A stretch of 64,000 bases of DNA from Skeletonema tropicum (Eukaryota > Bacillariophyta > Thalassiosirophyceae > Thalassiosirales > Thalassiosiraceae). The stretch lies in the NCBI GenBank assembly GCA_037178625.1, contig JAWZXG010000024.1, positions 1-64,000 of the forward strand, written 5' to 3'. A model generated the notes under the pieces. It had not been told where the DNA came from. It did no database searches and saw only the letters and a program-made list of their open reading frames with translations. The position numbers and the translations under genes were made by a program. Of this stretch, positions 54,316 through 64,000 are shown in pieces (position 1 is the first letter of the stretch; every line of letters begins with the position of its first letter).

Positions 54316-54403
54316 TAGTTGATAAAGTAAGAGCATCCTTGGCTGTTGAGGCTCATGGTGCTCATCCTCCGTATCTTGAGGTCTTCCTCCATATCTTGGC
54401 TCT

Positions 54404-55966
54404 TCAAGATGAGCCTTTTACTACGTCACAGTAAGATAGTTTCTTGTTGGGTTTCTCACGTTTTGTGTTGTCTAGAGAACCCCGATTCACAGTTCCAACA
54501 CACTCCTGTGAGTTCACGGACTGTTGTGGTGATTGTGGAACGTTCGTGGACTCATTCCCATTCTCTCTCTCAGATCTTCTCTGTAATTTCTCATGATGGA
54601 TGCCCATTAGTTCGTCCACGTCCACAGGGCCATGTTCATCGTGTTCAATGTTCATGATGATGTTCCTGAACCGTCTGAATTTGGATCCTCCTAAGGGCTT
54701 GGTAAAGAAATCACCGATCATCTCGTCTGTGGGACAATACTCCATAGTGATTTGTCTTCTCTCCTGTACGTCTGCCACGAAGAAGTATCTAATGTTCATG
54801 TGTCTAGTGCGCTTTCCGCTCGATCCCTTTCCATTGGTCTCAAGGAGCATGGCGCTTTGGTTATCTTGGTGTACGACTGACGGTTTCATGGGATATCCTT
54901 GTGCTTCCATGAAGTACCTGGTCCACAGGATCCCAGGCATATTGTCATGCACTGCGACTACCTCCGCCTCAGTTGAGCTTGTAGTGTTGATCTTTTGTGC
55001 GCTGGACATGCCATTCACCATTCCCTTTCCGAACGTCATGTATGCACCAGTGTGGCTTTTCATATCATCATGTACCGCGAAAGCTCCGTCGATAAACCAA
55101 TGATTCTGATCAAGTCTATTCGCCTCAATCTTCAGGCGCAGGAATTTAGTTCTTCTGACGTACTTGATGACGCGTGCGAGCTTCTTATAGTCATCTTCAT
55201 CTGGTTCCTGTACACGCTTGGTCAGGAATGATACAGCGGTCCGGAGGTCAGGTCTTGCGCGTTGTGATGCGAATAGTAATTGGGCTGTAACGCGGTGGAA
55301 CAATGCAGCTCTTTCTTCATCAAGCTTCGGTGCATCGTCCCGTGTTTTGAATAAATGACTTGCCGCAGGAGTCGCTGCCGTACCATCCATGTCTTCAGGA
55401 AGGTCCTCCAATACTTCGTTGAGGTATTTTTCCATATTCACCATCACGCTGTTCTCGTCCGAAAAGTCGAGCGTCATGCCCAGATAATCGTGCACCTTTC
55501 CCCTTTTGACAGTTAGCTCTCCAACTTTGCCGAATTCCTCTTTCAGGGATGACAGCACTTCATCTACAACCTTTGGATCGACGTGTGATATCTTCAGGTC
55601 ATCCACATGCCACACGATGGTACATTGTTTCCCATTTATCTCCTTGTTGGCTACGCACCAGTCGTATGGATTGACGACGAAACCTTGGTCCTTCAGGTAT
55701 GATGAAAGCTTTTTCCAGAAGAGGACGGCCCCCTTCAGGGTTCCGTATAGTGCAACATTCAGTTTGCAGTATATGTGCGATTGTCCTCGGTGATTGTGGA
55801 CGTATTTTTGATAATCATCCGGAGATATTTTGGCTAGGAGTTCCGCCATTCGACCATCTAGAACGACGTGTACGTCCCGTCTTCCTTGGGCATCTTCGTT
55901 TGAATGAATGCCCCTGGAATGTCCGCCGTGGCTACGTCTCTTTTTTCGTAGGCGTCTACCATACAT
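54404..55966 (-). pseudogene. Copia reverse transcriptase and RNase H (second element)
   Basis: 520 codons. HVVLDGRMAELLAKISP, YCKLNVALYGTLKGAVLFWK, then the catalytic VDD box as WHVDDLKISH (about 55599-55610). RNase H follows (HWFIDGAFAVHDD, NTTSSTEAEVVAVHDNMPG, VHQDNQSAMLLE), ending EMIGDFFTKPLGGSKFRRFR, the standard Copia tail. The first 30 codons are out of frame: homology enters at VHVVLDGRM after a one-base shift at about 55875. Confidence 0.9.
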
Positions 55967-58014
55967 GTAAGCATAATACCAGCAAGCGTCGCAGTGGGTG
56001 ATGATGCCTCCGCCTTGGGTATATAGGCTCGTTGTTTTCTACCGTCTGCGCATCCTCTGCCTTTGATTCTGCCGTCTCGCTTCTCCTTCAGATACATGAG
56101 GTACTTGAGAGCCTCTGCCCTCTCCTCTTTGGTGAGTTCATACCAGTGCTTGGGTTGAAAACCCTCCATATCGTGAATCTGCTGCAGTTCCTTTTGAATG
56201 GCTTCCTCTCCTTTTTCTCCGAAAACTTTTAGTCCTTTCTTCCAGTTCATCTGCTCCGTGGTGAAGAGGTACCCTGGCTCCTGATCGATTTCACTTTCAT
56301 CCCCTTGTAGTCCTTGCTTCCATCCGAGGTGATCAGTTAAAAACATCCATTCCGCTTCACTCTGAGCAATGAGTATTTCGCTGTATCCATTGTCCTCCTC
56401 CCCATCCATGTTGAGTAGTAGGAATTGATCAATGTCTCGTGGGATCTCACCGAATGTGGCAAACATGTTGTATTCTGAGCTGAACTGATCGTTGAGGGGT
56501 GATTGCGTTGCCTTTCTTACCGCTGCATTGCTGAACATTCTCGGATTCATCACGTGAACTCTTCCGCTTGTGACGTTGACGTATTCAGATGTTGAGTAGA
56601 GGGAGTTGGGCTTTCTTGCACGTGTGCTTCTTCGCACTCCTGTGGTTTCACCGTCTTCCTGGTTGACATCTTCCGTAATTGTTTCGTCTGCCATTCCTGT
56701 TGCTTCATCATTATCCACTCCTGTTGTTTCATCATCATTTACTTCTTTGTACACTCCTGCTGTTTCGTCATCGTTTATTTCTCCTGGCTCGTCGTCGTCC
56801 ACTCCTGTTGTTTCCTCATCGTCCACTCCTGCTGTTTCGACATCTGGCGCATTATTCACTCCTGCATTTGTTGTGTGGTTTATTTCATCGTTTTCATTTT
56901 CATCTGCCTCGCTGCCATAGTCGTCATCATCATCAGAATCTGTGTCGTCGTCGTCTTCGGCAGGGTCATAATCCTCATCACTTTCATCATTATCATCATT
57001 ATCATCATCCACTCCTGCGGTCTCCGCCTCATCAAGCGGAAGATCGTCCTCATCACGGTCTAAGTCGGCGTATAGGGTATCGAGATCAATATTATCACGG
57101 TTAGTAAAGGTAAGATTCCGTGCTGCCTTGGCACGGCGTGCCAGATGGTGGACCCTTGTTATGGCATCCTCAGGTAAAGGGAGGCGGGTGAAGCTGCGTC
57201 TGTTGATGACGCGTCCCGTAGATAGGCTGATGAAGTTGTACGAACCGTCCCCAGTAGGGCGGGTGGCAATAGCACCAATAGTGCGAGGGGACATGGAGTT
57301 GTCATGCTCTTCGTGTGTCTGAGCATACTCGAAGAGTTCAACCCCGCAGTGTTTGTTGTGGTCAAGTTTACGATTGAGAACAATCTCAGCAGGACTCTGA
57401 GTGGTGGAGATGCCCGTCGACAGAGGGAACATATTGCGCCACCAGACGGCGCTGTACACCATTTCGATTACGAAGATAGGCGGGACATGCTGGAAAGGCA
57501 TAATATTGTAGGATGCACGGGTACGCTCCTTGATGGTCCGGAAGTAACGCTCGATCTCGGGCACGTGATCATCACGAGCAACCACATGAAGATGAACATG
57601 TAAGTCTGCAATGTCTCCTCGCATCGATTCAAATTGGCCATCCGCTAGCATGATTGTTACCCTGAAGCCTCGAATGGCATAAGCACTGACAATCGCCTTG
57701 AAGTGTTTAAGGATGTGAGCGTCTTTCATTGTGTCCAGCTTACCGGCCGATCCAAACTTGATGTGTCGGCTGATAGATAACAGGAAGGGAATGCCGGTCA
57801 CCTTCATTATGTCAACAGATAGGGTGACGTCACGGTAATTTGGCATGATCTGCGGTGGTAGATCAGTAACGGTGACACGAATGGGTGCCGGACGTTGTCG
57901 CACCGTCTTTCCTTTGAGGGATCCAATGTCAGGGCCCCAGATTGTCTCCGCGTTCAAGATATCCCTAGTGGTGATGGGACAGTTGGGGATAAGATTCTCC
58001 TTCACATACCGCAT
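55858..58014 (-). pseudogene. Copia integrase and first part of reverse transcriptase (second element)
   Basis: 718 codons. VKENLIPNCPITTRDILNAE, LSVDIMKVTGIPFLLSISRH (integrase Asp) and ADGQFESM (second Asp) lead to PEIERYFRTIKERTRA with the catalytic Glu. A highly acidic linker with repeated ETTGV/ETAGV words follows (56650-57010), then KGRGCADGRKQRAYI and TADIPGAFIQTKMPKEDG, the start of RT. It is split from its neighbours by shifts at both ends. Confidence 0.9.
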
Positions 58015-58670
58015 GAAATCTTTTGTTGCCGGACGACCATGATCCGCTGAAGACTGCGAGCTTTCCGTGCATTCGCAACATCATAAGCAGAAAATTGATT
58101 TATATTATCCGCTACAGTATTGACTAAAAGACTATGCTCCTCATCCCGATCAGCAGTGTTGAATTGGTACAGCCGTCGTGATGCCTCCCTGAAATTAAGA
58201 ATCTTCCCATTGTTCTTGTGAACTTGGAAGCAGTTGTTGGTAGACGAGTCGTATGTGACCCTGAACTGCTCCTTGACCCGGCTAAGCGATAGAATGTTGG
58301 CAATCCCTTCAGGATAATACCACACCCATCCATAACCAGACAGATAACCCCTTAAATTTGTTTGCTTCACCCCTGCGTTGCATCGAATCCTCATAGTCGT
58401 CTTCGCCGTGTAAATCTGAGACAGAAGCTTCTCATTGCAGAACACGTCAATGGAACTTTGAGAGTCTAGCAGTATCCATTCCGCAGGGATTTCATTTCCA
58501 TTCTTAGAACACGTGCTGTAGGTATCGGATTGGTGGAACATGAGCTCGTCATAATCATAGTCAATACTGCAACGAATAATATCATCATCTGCACTTACTT
58601 CGACCGATGCATCCTCATTCTCAATCACCTCCTCATCCTCGACTTCACCAACTGATTGTGTCTCTTCCAT
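58002..58670 (-). pseudogene. Copia protease segment (second element)
   Basis: 222 codons. EWILLDSQSSIDVFCNEKLL carries the protease signature in the D-S-Q-S form usual for this Copia group, followed by RCNAGVKQTNLRGYLSGYG and YPEGIANILSLSRVKEQFRV. The end (ARKARSLQRIM) continues in another frame as GRPATKDFMRYVKENL, so one base is lost or gained at about 58040. The N-terminal part of gag and the zinc knuckle are missing upstream. Confidence 0.88.
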
Positions 58671-58780
58671 GTGAAGGAGTGTACCATCATCAGGAGGAAG
58701 GGTAAATAAATAGGGTTTGACTCAAATTTTAGCGGGAAATCTCCACCGCGATGTTCACACGTAAAAAAATCAAAGAAGAT

Positions 58781-59428
58781 TTACCGTCTCGGGGGCAAAA
58801 CCAAATGCGAAGCTCAGTGCCGGTCCAAACATCATGATGAACAGCACCAACGCCGCCGAGGCAAGGCAACCATGGTCCACACTGCCGCCGCTGAAATAGA
58901 CCAAGTTATTAGCCGTAATATGGGACGATCGTTGGCTGGTCGTCACTATGGATTATTATGTATGTGCTGAAGCCCTCGCCGCGTCCATATCTGCCGAGGG
59001 GAGACAGCATGGAGGCAATATTTGACGGTGACGTCCGTCGAGCGTCGGCCACGGAACAGTGCTTATTGAACGTCCCATGGAGCGTTTCTGCTGGATCCAA
59101 GCACGACAACACATACATAATAATCCATAGTAACGATCAGCCACCAATAGGCCGATATTACAGCTAAGAACTTGGTCTATTTCAGCGGCGGCAACGTCGA
59201 CCATGGTTGCCGTTGTTTGAGCGGTGAATGACCAGTTCGAGCTTGCAATGACGGGAAACGACGAGGCAAGCGAGATTCAATCTTAGGGAATTAAAAGTCG
59301 TAGCGGCACCCTTACTTAAGGAAAGTTGTGTGTGTTCGGTGATCACTGCTGATCAGTATTAGGTACAACGTAGGAATACGTAGAAATGGACCTTGTGTTA
59401 CACTTTGGTTTTGCCCCCGAGACGGTAA
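58781..59428. mobile_element. 648-bp foldback (inverted-repeat) element
   Basis: The ends ttaccgtctcgggggcaaaa and its reverse complement at 59409-59428 are perfect. Inside, about 58860-58965 and 59095-59215 are also inverted copies (tgccgccgctgaaatagacc, tatggattattatgtatgtg), diverged by roughly 15-20 per cent. Both arms read as the same short protein piece (AAAEIDQV.S.N.G, YGLLCMC) on opposite strands. The centre is about 110-130 bp. A transcript would fold into a long hairpin. Confidence 0.85.
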
Positions 59429-62400
59429 GCGTCACACTCTCTGTGACATACCCTATTTACCTTGGAGGGGGCCTGGCGGAGTCGGATCAATTTATCTATG
59501 CGTCGTGATACTTGCCCAAAAATGATAATAAGTAAAGCAATACAGCTGTCCATCTCTGAGTAGATCAAGAGTCTGTTTCCAAATAGATACCAACGCTACC
59601 AAGCTCTTCTGTCCTCGCAGGATTTCTATCAAAAATTTGTAGGAGGAACATCCTTACGTACTCAACAGTTCTATTCTCATGTATGTAATCAAATCTCTGG
59701 CCGGTATCTCCTTACTGGTTCTTGAATAATGCTTCACCTTTACAGTTGCTCAGACATACTAGCAAGGGCCCGGTACTCTACGTCTTCTCAAGCTCCCACT
59801 TTCACTTCACAGTATTGAAACTTACCGCCAAGATAAATCGATGGCTTCGTAATAAATGATTTCTTCAGCCTCCAATGTCGACCGATTTATGACTGCTTCA
59901 CATTACCAGATGCTACATGTACGTCATTCCTGTACAACAAGAACAAGGCTTCCTCTTTCCATGCACTCTGATCCGTCTCTCGCTATGTAGCAGAACGAAT
60001 CATACATCGGAGTTAGATTCAAATACTTACTCATTTCTAGCCACCTGCCTGCAACACGTTTTCTGCAAATCGCTTGCCGGATACGAGCCCGCTTTCCTTC
60101 CATTTCAACGCCAAATTCGAGACCGCACTTATTTATTTGAGGGCATTATAACATGTATCTTGTTCCTGCGAGCACTTAAAGACATATCATCACAACGTAG
60201 GCGAATGCAATTCTAACACTCTCACAACGACTTACCCCATAAGCATAGATGAAAATTGTTGGTCCATTCTTGGACCCACCAACTCTCTCCCCTGAAATAT
60301 GGCCACTTGTAAACGTATCCCGGCGTCACTCTTATCCAAGTGAATTGACCGCCTGATCCCATTCTTCATCGCAAGTGCCAACAGTTCTTGTTACAAATCA
60401 CTGCCATTGTCTCTATAGACAAGGGAGATCTGCAACTGACCGTGGAGCTTCAATAATACATCATGCATGTGAGGCCTGCATTTGTCCTATTCTTGTTGCC
60501 GTGGCTGCCCCACCGTATTGTTACGTGGTCCTACAAGCCATCCTGCGAACTATTCTTGAATGCAATGGTCCTCGCCTTCTCTCGCGTTTTGCAGGGAACA
60601 CATAATCATGCAACCTCATCATCGATCGTCCTCGCCGTAACATACTCAGAATTCCCATGCATAGGTTGTTTACTTTTCAGATTCTGTCGTTTCCACTGCT
60701 TCATAAGCGCAGTGCATTTGATTAAGAATTTCCATTCTCCTATCGATCGACGAATCTTCTTCTGGTCATCCGTCTTGATATACTTCTTCTCTTTCGAGGG
60801 AAGAACACATCCACGACGACGACTAAGACTCTCTCCAATCTCATAGGGCAATGTCCACTCATATCTTCTAATTTCTCGACGGATATTCCAGGCAATGATA
60901 TGTGCTCCATACTTCTGTGTAATCACATCTGGATACTAACTGAACATAATAGATCATAGCGAGAAGGGCTGGATCGGTCTCGTAGACACAAGTTGTCTTA
61001 CTCAATCCTTGTCAACATCGTGACGTAGCACCTTGCACCACTGACGTCCTTCCTCTCCTTGAGGGAGAAAGAAGCTACACAACATCAAGTAATCCGCAGA
61101 TGACACACCACAAGTATGCTCCCCTGTCGCGTCACATAGTCAGCTTCATGGAGCGCAGTAGTAGTCCTCTCGAACCTCATCAACAAGCAATGCAACGCAC
61201 ATGGATCCTCGTGCCAGCTACTTCTATCCTTTGGATCATCCAACCTTATCTCATAGAGTTCTCTCGAGCCTCTTCCTCTATCATAGGAAGCGTCACTTCT
61301 CCAGGCAAGTCCATATTAATAGCGTCTCCTAACTTCCGTCGAAACCTAATAATTCATAAAAGCAAGTTGATGATTCCTTTCAGCACACATAGCTGAAAGC
61401 TCAAATTTCCTCTCAGCACACATAGCTGAAAGCTCAAATTTCCTCTCGGCATACCAAGCCGAAAGCTCTTGCGCGAGAGGTCAAACGCCTGTGCGTCTCC
61501 TTGGAACGAAAGTCCAGCGTGCCATAACATTACCATTGTTCTTAAGTATTTCGCCCCAAACACCTACTCAACTTCTCTATCGACTGCGGATCCTTTCTGT
61601 CTTCCAAATCATCATACAGCGTTCCAACCCGCCAAAATTGCAGAGCGTATCGATATTGGCCTGCTCAGTCATAGCCGCCGTATCCTTCGCACTTAGATCG
61701 AGACCGTCAAGACGGTGGGCATCATGATCATGAGGTTCATGCTCTTTACCCTGCACTCAATACAACTGAGACATTCGCTCTCTAACAATTCTGCGCAAGT
61801 TCCATTCATCAATTGGAGCCAATAAAGCGCCCCCAAAAGGTATGCCAATGAGATCTCTCTCCAGTAATCACAGAGTGGTACCTACTTCATAAGCACTGCC
61901 GAACCCCGAGGATCGTAGACGAAGTGTTTAGTACGCCAACCTCTTCTCAATTACCTCAAGAATTCAAATGCTTCTGATTGATGCCCTAGGTGAATGAAAG
62001 CAAACCCCTCTTTCGTAGACATCATCCTGTGCAGATGTGTACCTCAAGTGCTCCTCAAACGTTGTATCGGTGAAAACAGAATCCAAGAATCGCATCAACA
62101 AAATGTTCGATCGTTGGTGGGACATTATCAATGTCAATAGGGATGAGCCAGCTCCGTATTGTATCAGATGCGTTGATATTTGGTCGAGCATCCTCTGATG
62201 ATATCCTTCAGACCACATCTTACTTAGGATCTCCTGTCTCAAACACACTGAAATTACTCGCTGCTCCAATGATAGCACCAATGTCATTTCACGATAGCTC
62301 ATATATCCTGCGACTTGGGCCGCCGATATGCTACCAGCTGCTACTCACGCGTATGTAGATGTAGCTAATACAAAACGTCAGCAAGTTACTCCTCCATGCG

Positions 62401-62721
62401 GCAACTTAACGCCGACTAAAGTGATCCTGCATAGACTGCCTCATGCATCCATACTCATTCCATTCTTCATCTACTACAACAAGATGTAGGATGTCACGCC
62501 GCCTCGGGAGTGCGTCATCCACGATCGGTCCATGAACATCAGAAAGCGACATCCTTTCTGACCACACACTCTAGAATGTATGGATTTACACAATGCCCAA
62601 ATACCTTCGCCAATTCCTCGTCTCTTATCGCCATAGCCCGACATTCTAAATTCGATGCATCAAAAATAGCGCTTAATGCTCTGCCATCGACATCAAACTC
62701 ATCGGGGTCACTTAGGTTCAT
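59429..62721 (-). pseudogene. Badly decayed Copia pol relic
   Basis: No long frame survives, but on the minus strand broken frames carry Copia-like words in order: NVPPTIEHFVDAILGFCF (about 62100), an integrase/linker piece IIAWNIRREIRRYEW and YIKTDDQKKIRRSIGEW (60926-60750), EYVTARTIDDEVA with KTREKARTIAFKNS (about 60560-60650), an RT piece KPSIYLGGKFQYCEVKVGA (about 59780-59845) and EPVRRYRPEI (about 59705). Many stops and shifts separate them. It is a different and far older element than the two better-preserved ones. No LTR was found. Confidence 0.6.
61375..61473. repeat. Three 33-bp tandem units, each a hairpin
   Basis: 61375-61407, 61408-61440 and 61441-61473. Units 1 and 2 hold ctttcagc or ctctcagc, a 7-base loop and gctgaaag. 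Unit 3 has cggc / gccg in the stem, so both sides changed and pairing is kept. It lies inside the decayed Copia relic. Confidence 0.85.
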
Positions 62722-64000
62722 CGTGGCAACTAGTGTTGGGTGATGACTTGGACTGTGGGCCTGTATGTGTGCGCTCTCCGTAAAGAACGGATAGGGCTTT
62801 GAGTCCGGCTGATCCGTGTGCGAAGCAAACTTCTCTGCCGAACAGGCCATTTTCGATCATGCCTTCCTAATTGCTGGGTCTGCACCAGTGCAGCTAGCTC
62901 TTTTACATTGAATTTCGTGTCTGCCATGATGCCCTGGGCAATGATGCCTTTCTCTCTAGGCTAGCTAAGTAGGGCGGGCGAGATTTCCTAACTCTGAACG
63001 TACATCACACACTTCACATGTGCATTCAGAGCATGCAATGTTGGGGCACAGATTAAAGAGAGCTAACATTTTACTTACAGCATTACAATATATATAGAAC
63101 TTATTGTGAACATCTCTATCCTCCTCAATCGAAATCTCGATCACATTCGTAAGAATATCTACTGCCCCGGCAGCCTAGGGGTGGTTGGACCCCACGCAAT
63201 TCTCATGTCAAGAGTTTTTGAGAACCTGGGTTTCAAGTTTCCAACGACCTTCTCTTCAGCATCGCTGTTCCAACCACCGTCATCTTGAATAATGGGGGAG
63301 TCCAGTCTCACCCTCATAGTTCGTAGTAACCTTCCCCAGTTGGAGTTGAACTCGCCACTGGAAGTGCATCAGTAATGATTGAAGAAAGAGTTGAGCACAC
63401 GCAATCAGGAAGAGAGCAAGGGTTGAAACGAAACGAAAGAGATAGTTAAGCACTCACACAAACGTCATTGACTTGGCCAATATTATCATATCCGCAACAC
63501 TCGCAATATTCCTATGATACCTCTTGAAACAACTATCCTCCGTTCCATCACTAAACCCAGCCTCTCCATCACCATTCAAATGAAAGGAGCTTTCATCCGT
63601 GGGATTAAAATAGAATGACAATTCATGGCAGTCATTCCACAATACCGTTCGCTCATCAATCCGATTGGGCAAGTTGGCAATCTCCTCCTTCACTACGATC
63701 GGATCATCAGTGGCAACGTACACAACACGTTTGATCCTCTCCGTTACCTCCCCCAGTTCATTCATTGGGCATTCCACCTTCCTAAATTGATCCAAATAGT
63801 GAGCAAAGGGGACGTAGTTCGTAGGCAAATTCTCCGTATCCGTATGACCGTGATACCTCCAATACTTCTCAACTTCATCCCGTGCCTCCTCGATCAATTT
63901 ATCCCCACGTCGGACATGAATCGAATCATACACTGGATTCTTCGTCCCTATCGTTTGGAATAGATCAAATGACTTGATGAGCATTTCCACATCCCGAGCA
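62722..64000 (-). repeat. Direct segmental duplication, copy 2
   Basis: Matches 51256 onward (see copy 1) up to the window edge. Differences include tgtatgtgtgcgctctcc against tgtgtgctctcc in the flank, and ttctccgtatccg against ttctcggtgtccg in the coding part. Confidence 0.93.
63159..64000 (-). CDS. GT23-like fucosyltransferase, second copy, cut by the window end
   Basis: Exon 1 runs from beyond 64000 down to 63458 and exon 2 is 63357-63159, with a 99-bp intron at the identical site as in the other copy. The visible part starts at about residue 315 of the first copy. HVRRGDK and VYVATDDP are intact, and the end reads RLPGQ instead of RLPGK. The few replacements (for example EVEKYWRYHG for EVARYWRYHG, NPRFSKT for NTRFSKT, GFSDGTED for GFGDGTED) and the intact frame suggest that both copies are functional. 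Confidence 0.85.

Larger units (their letters stand above)
53680..58680 (-). mobile_element. Copia element in permuted order (PR-IN-RT-RH, LTR, gag)
   Basis: On the minus strand the order is protease, integrase, RT, RNase H, then a short LTR-like segment, then the gag N-terminus. A normal element reads LTR-gag-PR-IN-RT-RH-LTR. The observed order equals a one-LTR circle opened inside gag, or two truncated head-to-tail elements sharing one LTR. Gag ends and protease begins at the two outer borders, which fits the circle model. Frameshifts in gag and at about 58040 and 55875 show that it is inactive. Confidence 0.6.

Noticed and set aside
54404..57104. Plus-strand frames of 95-167 codons over the second Copia element (e.g. 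54600-55103, 56606-57104)
   Set aside because: Antisense shadows of RT, RNase H and the acidic linker.
58909..59204. Three 69-82-codon frames in the foldback element considered as genes
   Set aside because: They arise from the inverted arms and mirror each other; the shared peptide is noted as part of the element instead.
1..64000. tRNA, rRNA and other structured RNA genes
   Set aside because: Words resembling the tRNA T-arm (such as ggttcaaatc at about 17690) lie inside coding sequence without a matching cloverleaf. A covariance-model scan would be the decisive test.

Overview
The window looks like nuclear DNA from a diatom, probably a centric one (Thalassiosira/Skeletonema/Cyclotella-like). 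The signs are intron-bearing genes with short introns (about 80-200 bp, GT..AG), very long proteins built on a PSxxPS rhythm, Cys/His knuckle proteins of the type usually labelled 'WRKY19-like', and several Copia retrotransposons of the kind common in diatoms. The genus is an inference; no marker gene is present.

Layout. 1-8.9 kb is repeat-rich: a 461-bp MITE with 101-bp terminal inverted repeats (579-1039), a 1.43-kb repeat present twice (991-2423 and 7092-8541), the C-terminal half of a PIF1-type helicase gene (3686-4771) and a two-exon gene of unknown function (4891-5672). 8857-14344 is a Copia element on the minus strand with 393-bp LTRs differing at one base, but with no recognisable gag and two frame breaks. 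15.0-17.3 kb holds a 26-bp inverted repeat bracketing a small frame-broken gene. 17457-18695 is an intact alpha/beta hydrolase. 20766-33964 is one giant gene (three exons, about 4,300 aa if two single-base insertions are discounted) for a signal-anchored, Cys-module, Ser/Pro-repeat surface protein. 34752-43384 is a seven-exon gene for a ZNFX1-like RNA helicase fused to three CbbX/SpoVK-type AAA+ domains (2,688 aa; every splice phase is consistent). 45170-47494 is a membrane protein with a GET2/CAMLG-like N-terminal motif, 48266-48829 a small Ser-rich protein, and 49343-50914 a Cys/His-knuckle array protein. 51686-53462 is a GT23-like fucosyltransferase whose 3' part and flank are repeated at 62722-64000. 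Between those copies lie a Copia element in permuted order (PR-IN-RT-RH-LTR-gag), a 648-bp foldback element and a badly decayed Copia relic.

Structural history. The 3' end of the hydrolase and the 3' end of the helicase gene occur together twice, at 18.63-18.87 kb and 34.64-34.87 kb, as direct repeats flanking the giant gene. A further hydrolase fragment lies at 44.75 kb. The simplest reading is an ancestral convergent pair, hydrolase then helicase, split by a duplication or insertion that brought in the 15.8-kb block with the giant gene.

The best candidates for something little described are the helicase/triple-AAA fusion, the giant modular PS-repeat protein, the permuted Copia element, and the GET2-like protein. 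No rRNA, tRNA, CRISPR or bacterial-style operon was recognised.
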